Shown piece by piece: positions 55,655 to 63,989 of a stretch of DNA of 64,000 bases. Positions within the stretch are counted from its first letter, which is position 1, and every line of letters begins with the position of its first letter. The DNA lies in the NCBI GenBank assembly GCA_964569385.1, contig CAZMUM010000011.1, positions 53,820 to 117,819 on the forward strand. The letters are read 5' to 3'. This DNA comes from JAADHX01 sp964569385 (GTDB taxonomy: Bacteria > Actinomycetota > Acidimicrobiia > Acidimicrobiales > Poriferisodalaceae). Position numbers and translations under genes: made by a program. Below the pieces are notes generated by a model. The model had not been told where the DNA came from. It searched no databases and saw nothing but the letters and a program-made list of their open reading frames with translations.

Positions 55655-56446
55655 CTACACACCCCCATATTGAGTGGAGAGGTTGGCGGTGAGCGCTGCC
55701 ACCCTGACGGCTAGTTCGGCGTCGTCGACGCGAGCGAACCCATCTTCGGTGATTTTGGCCACGACCGGGTAGATGCCTCGAATCGGGTCAGGGCCGCCAG
55801 TAGCGGAATCTTCGTCGGCGGCGTGCCACAAAGCACTCAAAGCCAGATCGATAGCCGCACCTGTGGCCATTGCGTCGGAGAACCCGAGCTTCAGGACCGT
55901 TGACGCATGCAGACTTCCCGAGCCGGTGCTCGCATAGTCGCGTTCTTCGTACCGACCGCCGGTTATGTCGAATTGGTAGAGGCGGCCAAGTTCTCGGCGG
56001 CGGTCGTATCCGGCGAACACGGGTACCACAGCCAGGCCTTGCATGGCCGCCGGCAGGTTCGAGCGGATCATCCCGCTTAGTTGGTTGGCTTTGCCGTCGA
56101 GGCTGAGTTCTTTGCCTTCGACCTTTTCGTAGTGTTCGAGCTGAACCTGAAAGATCTTGACCATCTCGATAGCGGGCCCGGCGGCTCCGGCGATGGCTAC
56201 GCCGGAAAACCGGTCGGCTTCGAACACTTTCTCGATGGTGCGGTGGCTGATGAGGTGGCCGCTAGTGGCACGCCTATCGCCTGCCATCACCACGCCGTCG
56301 GCAGTACGCAGGGCCAGAACTGTGGTGGCGTGGCCTGCATCAAATTGACCTGGAAGTTCGCGAACAATACTGCGGCCGGTGCGGTCGAGAAGTTTCACGA
56401 AGTCTGGCCCTGGATCGTCGCCAGGGTCGAACGTTGGCATAGACAT
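55655..56446 (-). CDS. prcB: Proteasome beta subunit
   Basis: A 263-residue precursor. A propeptide of about 40 residues ends at GHA, leaving Thr41 of TTVLALRTADGVVMAGDRRAT as the N-terminal nucleophile. Asp and Lys of the active site are in the AGDRRATSGHLI and HRTIEKVF segments. It follows pup by 5 bp. Confidence 0.95.
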   Translation of the reverse strand: MSMPTFDPGDDPGPDFVKLLDRTGRSIVRELPGQFDAGHATTVLALRTADGVVMAGDRRATSGHLISHRTIEKVFEADRFSGVAIAGAAGPAIEMVKIFQVQLEHYEKVEGKELSLDGKANQLSGMIRSNLPAAMQGLAVVPVFAGYDRRRELGRLYQFDITGGRYEERDYASTGSGSLHASTVLKLGFSDAMATGAAIDLALSALWHAADEDSATGGPDPIRGIYPVVAKITEDGFARVDDAELAVRVAALTANLSTQYGGV

Positions 56447-56451
56447 GGAGG

Positions 56452-56646
56452 TTATTGGCCGCCCTTTTGTACGTAGTTCTTGACGAACTCTTCGGCATTA
56501 GTTTCGAGAACATCGTCGATCTCGTCGAGAAGGTCGTCGATGTCGGCCTTGAGCTCGGCACCAGTTTCTGAGGATGTGGGTGTCTCGTGCACCACTTCGT
56601 CGTCGCTACGCGGTGCGGGGCGGCGAATTTGTTCACGTTCTGCCAT
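56452..56646 (-). CDS. pup: Prokaryotic ubiquitin-like protein Pup
   Basis: A 64-residue disordered protein ending in KGGQ. The Gln form must be deamidated to Glu by Dop before PafA can ligate it. The acidic C-terminal helix (LKADIDDLLDEIDDVLETNAEEFVKNYVQ) binds the proteasomal ATPase. ATG at 56646 begins MAEREQIRRP. Confidence 0.95.
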   Translation of the reverse strand: MAEREQIRRPAPRSDDEVVHETPTSSETGAELKADIDDLLDEIDDVLETNAEEFVKNYVQKGGQ

Positions 56647-56742
56647 GAGCGTCTCTCCGATCTGCAAGGTGGGGAACTATTGGGTCGTCGGTACGACTTG
56701 GGGCTCCGCGGGGCCAGCGATGACCCAATATTGACTTAGTCG

Positions 56743-58239
56743 TCACGCGCCGAGCTGATCAAGTAGTTCTTCTGCTGTGTCGCACTGATCCAATACGTTA
56801 CCGACATAGGCCTCAGTACCGCGCAACGGTTCGAGGGTCGGCACTCGTCGAAGCGCATCAGTGCCGACGTCGAACACGATGGAGTCCCAGTTTGCGGCCA
56901 CCACCTGGTCCTTGTACTTCTGAAGACAACGACCCCTGAAGTAGGCCCGAGTGCGGGGCGGCGGATTGTCGATTGCAAACTCGACCTCGGCGTCGGTTAC
57001 CACCCGTTGCATACCCAGGCGCGAGAATAGGTTCTTGGCTGGCCGTAGGTCGTGGAACTGAAGGTCGAGCCCGCGCACCCTCGGATCGTCCCATTCGAGG
57101 TTGTGGCGGTCGCGGAAGCCTTCGATCAGACGAAGCTTGGCAATCCACTCGATCCGATCGGCCAGGCTCATCAGGTCAGTTTCGAGCCCGCTGAGAACAT
57201 CTTCCCAGCGCATCAAGATGTCTTGCCCAATATCGTCGCCTCCGACGGCATCGAAACCATGGTCTTCGCCGTACTTACGGGCCAAGTCGAGATACTCCCA
57301 TTGAACCTCCAGGGCCGACATTGTGCCCCCGGACACCATCTCGTAGACATTGCTGAGCGAAATGTCGTAGCTAACCTCGCGCATGGCCGAGACCGGCGAG
57401 CGGAAAACCAGGTCTCTTGGCAGGACATTGTCGTCGATCATGGCCAGAACAATGGACGCTGTGCCAATCTTGAGGTAAGTAGCAACCTCTGACTGGGTGG
57501 CGTCTCCCGCTATCACATGAAAGCGGCGGTATTTGCGCGGGTTGGCGTGCGGCTCGTCGCGAGTATTGACGATGGGCCGCTTCAGGGTTGTTTCGAGCCC
57601 AACCTCTTCTTCGAAGAAATCGGCCCGCTGTGTCATCTGAAACGGCACATCTTCGATAGTTAGCCCTGGCGCCTCGGAGCCAACCTTGCCACTGCCGATG
57701 AACATTTGCCTGGTGATAAAGAACGGCGTGATGTGCTCGACGATGCGACCGAATGGTGTTTGACGGTCGAGCAGATAGTTCTCGTGGGTGCCGTAACTAT
57801 TGCCCTTGCCATCAGAGTTGTTCTTGTGAACCACCAACTCCTGGTTCTGAGGCAGCAGCCGGTTGGCGATCTCCATTGAGGCCTGAAGTATGCGTTCTGA
57901 GGCAACGTCGTAGATGACAGCGTCTCGAGCGTCGAAACATTCAGGCGATGACATCTCAGGGTGGGCATGATCGACGTAGTACCGAGCACCGTTGGTGAGC
58001 ACAGCGTTAATCAGGTGGCTGTCGATCACCGGTGCCAAAGCGTCGTAGTCGTTTACACCCCTGGCATCGACGTCGGGGGATTCGTCTTCGAAGTCCCAGT
58101 CGACTCTGCCGTTGAGACGCTCATTGACATAGGCGTTGATGAGCATCGACGATGCCGACACCGGATTGGAGTCGGCATCGGGGTTCTGGTGGAGAATCCC
58201 GAACTCAGTTTCGATACCGCAAACCTTGTGAACAGCCAA
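56743..58239 (-). CDS. dop: Pup deamidase/depupylase Dop
   Basis: A 498-residue PafA homologue. It begins VCGIETEFGILHQNPDADSNPVSAS, has the Dop-type longer N-terminal loop and GNSYGTHENYLLDRQTPFGRI and NTRDEPHANPRKYRRFHVIAGD. It converts Pup-GGQ to Pup-GGE and removes Pup. The Mpa/ARC ATPase gene is not in the window. Confidence 0.95.
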   Translation of the reverse strand: MAVHKVCGIETEFGILHQNPDADSNPVSASSMLINAYVNERLNGRVDWDFEDESPDVDARGVNDYDALAPVIDSHLINAVLTNGARYYVDHAHPEMSSPECFDARDAVIYDVASERILQASMEIANRLLPQNQELVVHKNNSDGKGNSYGTHENYLLDRQTPFGRIVEHITPFFITRQMFIGSGKVGSEAPGLTIEDVPFQMTQRADFFEEEVGLETTLKRPIVNTRDEPHANPRKYRRFHVIAGDATQSEVATYLKIGTASIVLAMIDDNVLPRDLVFRSPVSAMREVSYDISLSNVYEMVSGGTMSALEVQWEYLDLARKYGEDHGFDAVGGDDIGQDILMRWEDVLSGLETDLMSLADRIEWIAKLRLIEGFRDRHNLEWDDPRVRGLDLQFHDLRPAKNLFSRLGMQRVVTDAEVEFAIDNPPPRTRAYFRGRCLQKYKDQVVAANWDSIVFDVGTDALRRVPTLEPLRGTEAYVGNVLDQCDTAEELLDQLGA

Positions 58240-58308
58240 GACAAACCAGGGTACCGAGCGCTATCTAGGTTCGCCGCTACCGAGCCAGGTTATGGTGCAG
58301 GTCTGAAT

Positions 58309-58632
58309 CTAGAGACAGTCGAACATGACGCTGAACAAGAGCTCAGTGTCTGCTTCTGGCAATTCGTCGTTCTCGCTCGCATTAGCCATACGGTTGAGTT
58401 GATCTCGGTCGGCACCGTCGAACAATCCGTCGACCACACAAGCTGCGACGTCGTCGGTAAGGGTGTCATCTTCGGTAAGAGCCTCGATAAGTTCGGAGCG
58501 AAGATCTTCATCAGAGAGATCCGCGGCGTCGGTCGAGCAGCCAGCTACAAAAAGAGCCGCCGCCAGCACAACTGCACCAATACGCGCTACACGGCGATGG
58601 TTGGAGGTACGGCTGGACACAACTTTGGACAT
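58309..58632 (-). CDS. Small putative lipoprotein
   Basis: A 107-residue protein. A basic start (RTSNHRR), a hydrophobic stretch and a lipobox LFVAGC (Cys about residue 31) mark a lipoprotein. The mature part is acidic (DLSDEDLRSELIEALTEDDTLTDD) with two Cys. The role is unknown. Confidence 0.75.
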   Translation of the reverse strand: MSKVVSSRTSNHRRVARIGAVVLAAALFVAGCSTDAADLSDEDLRSELIEALTEDDTLTDDVAACVVDGLFDGADRDQLNRMANASENDELPEADTELLFSVMFDCL

Positions 58633-58701
58633 CTCAGCAAGATATCAACCCAAACGGGAGTGATCCATCCCGTTTCACACCAAGAACAGCCAAGTTCCAT
58701 T

Positions 58702-59331
58702 TTACACGGTCTCGTCGAGGTCCAGCATTCGCCTGAATACCGCTACGTATCGCTCAGCCAGCTGGTCTTCGGTCCAACCCAGTATCTCGATGAAGGGCGA
58801 GGGTGGCTGTATCGCGGCAAGTACTGCGGCCGACAGAGTCAACAGCGCGAACGCGACATCGGTTTCGTCGCGGTCGACCAAGAGCGCTAACGGTTTGACC
58901 ACCGCGGCCAGGATCTCGCGATCGGTGCGTTGACGGGCCGACGCCAGCCTTGGGTTAGACACTTGAACCCTGAACATCGACAACGAGCGGGCACTGCTAC
59001 GGGCCCGGTCGGCCAAATACCCCCGGCAAATAGCATTGAGAAGTTCATCCTGAGGGAGTTCGGACCAAGACGACCGATTGGCAAGCGACATCGCTGCGTC
59101 GCGACGGCTACGAAGCCAGCGTTCGTGGACCTCGTCGAGTAGCGCATCCTTGGTGCTGAAACGGCGGTAGAACGATGAGGGCGACACATCGGCGGCGAGA
59201 CAGATGTCCTCAACCGTGAGCGTGTCCCAGTCGCGGCCATCGAGGGCGTCCTCGGCAGCCAACACGACTCGTTCGAATACGGCCCTGCTTCTGGCCTGAG
59301 AGCCTTGATCTACTCTGAGTCGATGCGCCAC
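58702..59331 (-). CDS. TetR family transcriptional regulator
   Basis: About 209 residues from GTG 59331. The helix-turn-helix is LTVEDICLAADVSPSSFYRRFSTKDALLDEV, and the C-terminal ligand domain is variable. The upstream frame runs over the divergent GNAT start and is rejected. The target is unknown; the divergent GNAT gene is the obvious candidate. Confidence 0.85.
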   Translation of the reverse strand: MAHRLRVDQGSQARSRAVFERVVLAAEDALDGRDWDTLTVEDICLAADVSPSSFYRRFSTKDALLDEVHERWLRSRRDAAMSLANRSSWSELPQDELLNAICRGYLADRARSSARSLSMFRVQVSNPRLASARQRTDREILAAVVKPLALLVDRDETDVAFALLTLSAAVLAAIQPPSPFIEILGWTEDQLAERYVAVFRRMLDLDETV

Positions 59332-59377
59332 GGCCCGACAGTGTAGATGCCAGCAGAGTTCTCGTAGAGTTCCGCTC

Positions 59378-59905
59378 GTGGACTCTTCTTCTCCGATCGC
59401 CATACGACGTATTCGTGCCGACGATGCCCCTGCTCTTCGTCAGATACGGCTGAGGGCCCTCGAACTCGATCCGGCTGCATTCGCGGCTTCACTCACTGAG
59501 AATCGGGCCCGCCCTGAATCACACTGGAACAACAGAGCGTCAGAGTCGGGTAGCAGCGACAACAAAGCAGAGTTCTTAGCTCTCGATTCCAGCGGCACGG
59601 CAGTAGGCCTTGTCGGCGCGCTCCGGATTGAAAACCACCGCGATGTCGCTGAGCTAGTCGCTATGTGGGTCGAACCGGCCCTTCGTGGGAGCGGCGTCGC
59701 CGCCGCGATGGTCGACGCCGCTCTCGACTGGTGCAACAGCGTCGGCGTGTCGGTGGTTGAGCTTTGGGTGGCTCCAGGAAACAATAGGGCCGCGAGGTTG
59801 TACGAGCGCTGCGGGTTCACCCAAGGGGCGCCGCGTGAAGGAGCCGCACAGTACGACGAGTGCTACACCTACCTCTCGCTTGATCTTGGCGAAGCTGCCC
59901 GGTGA
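59378..59905 (+). CDS. GNAT family N-acetyltransferase
   Basis: A 175-residue GNAT protein. The acetyl-CoA loop reads LVAMWVEPALRGSGVAAAMVDAALDW, followed by NNRAARLYERCGFTQ. The substrate is unknown. It is divergent from the TetR gene, 46 bp apart. Confidence 0.88.
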   Translation: MDSSSPIAIRRIRADDAPALRQIRLRALELDPAAFAASLTENRARPESHWNNRASESGSSDNKAEFLALDSSGTAVGLVGALRIENHRDVAELVAMWVEPALRGSGVAAAMVDAALDWCNSVGVSVVELWVAPGNNRAARLYERCGFTQGAPREGAAQYDECYTYLSLDLGEAAR

Positions 59906-60075
59906 CATTGCCTCCAGCGCTAACGGTCATGCTCCACTGAAAACGTGAAGAAACAGCAGGAGCCGATCTCAAACCTGCTGAACGGTGTCAAGGTGAGTAG
60001 TTCCAAGGGGTGTGTTAACGCCGTCGAGGCCTTTGAAATTGATGGACTGAGCCACATTTGGTGTAGCTCACGTCC

Positions 60076-60324
60076 TCAACTTGGCGTCGCGAAAGACAGG
60101 TCGCCTTGTCGGAACGCATCCCCGGTTGCGTCAAGACCACTAACCGCGCGGCCAACACGAATCCACTCACGCGCTGTAGCGGCACAGACATCGAGACGCT
60201 CAGCGATCCAGTTCGCAGCCGTTGGCGGCCCGTCAGCAATCCAGATCGGCCGATCAGCAAACGCAACCGACTCGCCGACCAGACGCCAGTGCAGACTGGT
60301 CAATTGGCCACCAAACGAGACCAA
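60076..60324 (-). pseudogene. DUF222 (13E12-type) gene fragment
   Basis: The translated piece (ADGPPTAANWIAERLDVCAATAREWIRVGRAVSGLDATGDAFRQGDLSFAT) resembles the DUF222 domain of HNH-endonuclease-like actinobacterial proteins. It stops at about 60076. The expected continuation (DAKLRT) appears in another frame, so a frameshift and truncation are visible. No HNH domain follows. Confidence 0.6.
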
Positions 60325-60498
60325 TGACTCGGCCCACTTACGCTCAACATCGAGCTCAGCAGGGTCAGAATGTGTGGCCCGACGGTCGCAGTGGAGCCGC
60401 TGATGCGGCGAAGCTGACCGTGGACTGGTTTGTAAGATGAGTATCCCCCGAAGGAATCAGTTATCTCTCTTCATCAACGGGGTAAGTCGATTGCACTA

Positions 60499-60517
60499 GT
60501 CGTGCTGTAGGCACGAC
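60499..60517. other. Perfect 7-bp hairpin upstream of first IS110 element
   Basis: GTCGTGC and GCACGAC with a TGTAG loop. It lies outside the proposed element border, so it may be a remnant of an older insertion or a terminator. Confidence 0.35.
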
Positions 60518-60715
60518 CCTACACAGGGGGTGTGACATCTAACTTCTTGTTGGGTCCTCGACTTGTGTTGGGGGCTTGTCCATAGGGTGCGTTGTGCCTG
60601 GTTTGTTTGGTTCGGCTTGGATGTGGGACCGGAGCGGGTTTCGGCTCGACTCCTTAAGGGTGATTGTTGATCATTCGAACTCGACCTGCGCTTGTGAATA
60701 CCTGTTTAGGAACTC

Positions 60716-60840
60716 GACGGCTGGCTATGTGCCAGACCTCTGTTTTGTGATGTCCGTATTTCTCACTCCCTTTTGGACCTAAGCGCACTGGCTCGTAACT
60801 GACGGCCTGGGCGTTCACATACGCGATTGGGAGAAATAAC
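60716..60840 (+). ncRNA. Candidate bridge RNA of IS110 element 1
   Basis: This 125-nt non-coding left end starts with a perfect stem CTGGC-TATGT-GCCAG (60721-60735) and has a second GTCC/GGAC stem (60752-60778). GACGGC at 60801-60806, preceded by AACT, repeats the element's own left end GACGGC (60716-60721) preceded by AACTC. CCTAA (60778-60782) is complementary to the boundary TTAGG. These look like donor-loop guides. IS110 bridge RNAs are established; this assignment is inference. Confidence 0.45.
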
Positions 60841-62235
60841 ATGGCAGAGGTTCGGTTAGGGATCGATGTGGCCTGCACGGCTAAACATCAGGCCTCGTTG
60901 GCTGATGAGACAGGACGGTTTTTGTGGCAGGGATGGAAGTTTCGGACATCGTCGGTGGAGTTGGAAGCTCTTTGGGCCAAGATCCCTGACGGTGTCGATG
61001 TTGTTGTGGTGATGGAACCGACCCGGAACGCGTGGGTGCCGTTGGCGGCATGGTTGCGAGCTAGAGGCGCTCGGGTGTCGGTCGTTCCTCCCGAGCAGTC
61101 TTCGGATCTTCGTGACTATTTCAACAAGCACACCAAGACCGACCGGTTGGACTCCAAGATGCTTGCTCGGATGCCGATGCTGCACCCTGAGGGTCTTCGC
61201 GAGATGGATGATCTCGGGCCGGCTGAACCGTTGAAGCGGGCGGTGAGGCATCGTTCAGCGCTTCAAGAACGCCGGTTGGGATGCACTATGCGTCTGGATG
61301 CTTTGTTGGAGCTGATGGGCCCACATTGGTTGGGGGTGTTCGGCAAGGTGTCATATAACAAGTCTGCTGTTGCTGTACTCGAGCGTTACGCGAATCCCCA
61401 TGCGCTCAACAAATTGGGCCGTTCTCGACTCACGAAACTATTGATCCGCGTGTCTCGTGGAGCGTTCCGCCAAGACAAAGCTGACGAGCTGCTCCAGGCA
61501 GCTGCTGAGACCTTAAAGATATGGCAAGCGGGTGGCCTTGACTTCGAAGAGCTCGCCGATGACATCGCTATCGAGGTTCGCCTCATCAAGCACCTTGACA
61601 GTGAAATCATCGCGCTTGATGACCGGTCTGCTCATCTCTATGAGGAAAAGGACCCGAACGGGATAATCCGCTCAGCGCCCGGGGTTGGCCCAACACTGGC
61701 AGCCGGAATCCTTGGCCGCTTCGGTGATCTGAACCGGTTCCACAGCCTCGCTGCTGTCCGAGCCTTCACAGGACTAGTCCCCCAGATCGATCAGTCCGGC
61801 ATCGTCAACGTCCATCAAGGCATAACCAAAAAGGGTGACCCAGGACTGCGACTCAACCTGTTCCTCGCTGCCGATTTCGCCCGCAAGATCGACCCGACTC
61901 TCGCAGCGCGTTACCACCGACTATTCATCGAGCAAGGCAAACACCACAACTCGGCAATCTGCACCATCGCCGCAGTGCTCGCCACCCGAATAGCCGCCTG
62001 CTGGCGTAACGGCCAACACTACGAACTCCGCGACATCGACGGGCGCCTAATCACCGAAGCTGAAGGCAAAGAAATCTGTGCCACCCGCTACAAAATCGAC
62101 CCAGCAACCCGAGCCTCACGACGCAACAACACCCAAACCAAAACCCTCAAACAAAGGGCGAGCCGGGACAGAAAGGAGTCACAAAGCGCTCCAGTCACCG
62201 ACCCGCCCCAACAACAGCCTACAAAAGCCGCCTAA
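60841..62235 (+). CDS. IS110-family transposase
   Basis: A 464-residue DEDD transposase. The RuvC-like domain shows Asp9 (LGIDVA), Glu59 (VVMEPT), Asp101 and Asp104 (KTDRLDSKMLA). The C-terminal Tnp domain has SAPGVGPTLAAGILGRFGD and the catalytic Ser region QIDQSG. The tail is extended and basic (about residues 420-464). A GGGAG site precedes the ATG. Confidence 0.93.
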   Translation: MAEVRLGIDVACTAKHQASLADETGRFLWQGWKFRTSSVELEALWAKIPDGVDVVVVMEPTRNAWVPLAAWLRARGARVSVVPPEQSSDLRDYFNKHTKTDRLDSKMLARMPMLHPEGLREMDDLGPAEPLKRAVRHRSALQERRLGCTMRLDALLELMGPHWLGVFGKVSYNKSAVAVLERYANPHALNKLGRSRLTKLLIRVSRGAFRQDKADELLQAAAETLKIWQAGGLDFEELADDIAIEVRLIKHLDSEIIALDDRSAHLYEEKDPNGIIRSAPGVGPTLAAGILGRFGDLNRFHSLAAVRAFTGLVPQIDQSGIVNVHQGITKKGDPGLRLNLFLAADFARKIDPTLAARYHRLFIEQGKHHNSAICTIAAVLATRIAACWRNGQHYELRDIDGRLITEAEGKEICATRYKIDPATRASRRNNTQTKTLKQRASRDRKESQSAPVTDPPQQQPTKAA

Positions 62236-62357
62236 CACCCCAAACCCCCTTGACAACAGTTAGGAACTCATCGAGATTCCACGCCAGGCAACCACTCACA
62301 GTCACCAACTCGAGGTCATCGATCCCAGGCGACCGCTCATGGTGTGATTGACGCAAC

Positions 62358-62543
62358 GGTGAGATAATGAATGTGTGGTTATCCCTTGCGTGGGTGACCG
62401 CTAAAAAGTCAAGGAGGTGAATTCAACTGGGTGGCACTCACCGGTCGGGTGTTGTCGATCAGAGTCCGTTACGAGCGGGTTCTGATCTCCAGGCACCGTC
62501 CCGGCAAGTGCGGGCCACCTCTCAGATCAAGGAGAAACAAGAG
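62358..62543 (+). ncRNA. Candidate bridge RNA of IS110 element 2
   Basis: The 186-nt left end matches the usual bridge RNA size. Its first loop carries TTGCGT (62386-62391), complementary to ACGCAA in the boundary, and GACCGC (62396-62401), identical to the right flank GACCGC (63644-63649). The two segments therefore pair with opposite strands of the target, as target-loop guides do. A GATCAGA/TCTGATC stem (62457-62463, 62481-62487) encloses GTTACG, one mismatch from complementing CGCAAC. GATAAT at 62363-62368 could be a -10 box completed at a circular junction. Confidence 0.55.
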
Positions 62544-63605
62544 ATGGCTAACACCATATTGTCTGATTCGGCGCGCCCTGTCACGGGCGGGGTCGATACT
62601 CACAAGGATGTTCACGTCGCTGCGGTGGTTGATCACCTCGGCGCTGAACTCGGAACGAAGTCGTTCTCGACAACTACGGTCGGCTACACCGATCTCGCTG
62701 GCTGGCTCACAACCTACGGGCCCCTCAGCCGGGTAGGAGTTGAGGGGACCGGGTCATGGGGTGCAGAGCTGACCCGCGAACTGTGCAGGCGTGGCATTGA
62801 GGTTGTGGAGATCAACCGACCCAACCGCCAAGCCCGTCGCCGTACCGGCAAATCTGACCCGCTCGACGCCATCGCTGCAGCACGAGCCGCCCTCAGCGGG
62901 GTTCACGCAGGCCAACCCAAATCATCTGACGGCCCAGTCGAGGCGATCCGGATGCTGCGTGTGGCTCGCAGCTCAGCAATCAAGGCACGCACCCAGACCA
63001 TGAACCAGATCCGAGCCATCCTCGACCCCGCACCCAACCAAGTGCGGGACCGTTACCGAACCCTCACCCCGGTCCGGCTGATCAAAGCCATCACTCGTAC
63101 ACGCCCCGACCTAGGCCGTGTCAACGAACCAGCCGTCGCAGCAGCAATCACACTGCGGACTCTGGGCCGCCGCTGGCAGTTCCTCACTACCCAAATCAAC
63201 GATCTCAACAACCACCTCGACACCCTGATGGCCACGACTGCGCCGAACCTGATAGCTCTGATCGGTGTCGGCACAGACACCGCCGCCGCCTTGCTAATCG
63301 CCGCTGGTGACAACCCGGACCGCCTCGGTTCTGAAGCATCGTTCGCTGCGCTTTGTGGTGTCAACCCGCTGCCAGCATCATCGGGGCGTACTCAACGGCA
63401 CCGACTCAATCGGGCCGGGAACCGCGACGCCAACTCTGCGCTCTGGCGCATCGTGCTCTCTCGTATGTCTCACGATGACCGAACCCGGACCTATGTGCAA
63501 CGGCGCAGCACCGAAGGGCTCTCCAAACGCGAAATCATTCGCTGCCTGAAACGCTACGTCGCCCGAGAGATCTACCCAATCATGCTCAACGACCTCGCCA
63601 ACTGA
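62544..63605 (+). CDS. IS110-family transposase
   Basis: About 353 residues from an ATG at 62544 with a GGAG site. DEDD residues are Asp18 (GGVDTHKD), Glu67 (GVEGTGSWG), Asp105 and Asp108 (GKSDPLDA). The C-terminal Tnp domain has GVGTDTAAALLIAAGDNPDRL and the Ser region LPASSGRT. It is clearly different from element 1's transposase. Confidence 0.93.
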   Translation: MANTILSDSARPVTGGVDTHKDVHVAAVVDHLGAELGTKSFSTTTVGYTDLAGWLTTYGPLSRVGVEGTGSWGAELTRELCRRGIEVVEINRPNRQARRRTGKSDPLDAIAAARAALSGVHAGQPKSSDGPVEAIRMLRVARSSAIKARTQTMNQIRAILDPAPNQVRDRYRTLTPVRLIKAITRTRPDLGRVNEPAVAAAITLRTLGRRWQFLTTQINDLNNHLDTLMATTAPNLIALIGVGTDTAAALLIAAGDNPDRLGSEASFAALCGVNPLPASSGRTQRHRLNRAGNRDANSALWRIVLSRMSHDDRTRTYVQRRSTEGLSKREIIRCLKRYVAREIYPIMLNDLAN

Positions 63606-63791
63606 CCAACGTTCTCGGGGTGGTCTGACCCCTGACGCAACCAGACCGCCACGGCGTGTCCTTCTGCGGAACCGTCGACCACCCCGAACCACCCGCTGAC
63701 CGGGATGACCTTATAGGAGCTCGAAACCGCCCAACGTGACCTGTCACCGTTCCGTCTCCCGGACCCAGCACCACCAAACCCAAAACAAACA

Positions 63792-63823
63792 CTTGACACA
63801 TAGGTTCCTCTGTGTTTGTCAAG
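63792..63823. repeat. Imperfect inverted repeat near the third IS110 relic
   Basis: CTTGACA (63792-63798) and TGTCAAG (63817-63823) are complementary arms around an 18-nt centre. The right arm overlaps the stop of the relic transposase, so it may be an end structure of that element. Confidence 0.4.
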
Positions 63824-63989
63824 CAGCAATTTCGGCGATGTCGATGGTGGCATTGCGGCTTTGTTCATCTCTGATCATGAGCCGCCAGATGTGCGACGCG
63901 AGCCGGCGTTTGAGGCATCGCATGGCTTCATTGCGGGTCTTGCCCTCGCCGGTCTCAATGGGTATCCCCTCAAAGTGTGGAGACTTCAG
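63819..63989 (-). pseudogene. C-terminal relic of a third IS110-family transposase
   Basis: In the frame ending at 63819, the sequence reads GEGKTRNEAMRCLKRRLASHLWRLMI, the typical C-terminal helix of IS110 transposases. An in-frame stop lies at 63990-63992, and the preceding Tnp domain is not present in that frame. It is a truncated or frameshifted remnant running toward the window edge. Confidence 0.6.

Larger units (their letters stand above)
59906..60705. other. Decayed 800-bp region left of the IS elements
   Basis: It contains the DUF222 relic at 60076-60324 and a GTCGTGC-TGTAG-GCACGAC hairpin at 60499-60517. No intact gene is visible, although short open frames exist on both strands. 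Confidence 0.45.
60706..62269 (+). mobile_element. IS110-family element 1
   Basis: The transposase gene at 60841-62235 has a 5' non-coding end. TTAGGAACTC occurs at 60706-60715 and 62260-62269, marking likely ends. No inverted repeats or target duplication typical of DDE elements are seen, as expected for IS110. A perfect TTGACA (62250-62255) near the right end faces outward. Confidence 0.6.
62349..63641 (+). mobile_element. IS110-family element 2
   Basis: The transposase gene at 62544-63605 sits behind a 186-nt non-coding left end. TGACGCAAC occurs at 62349-62357 and 63633-63641, marking likely borders. The element begins only 80 bp after element 1. No terminal inverted repeats are seen. 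Confidence 0.65.

Noticed and set aside
59945..60403. 152-residue plus-strand ORF
   Set aside because: It overlaps the DUF222 relic on the opposite strand and has shadow-like Ser/Arg-rich composition.
63378..63692. Minus-strand ORF across the end of IS110 element 2
   Set aside because: It is antisense to the conserved C-terminal transposase domain and crosses the proposed element border.
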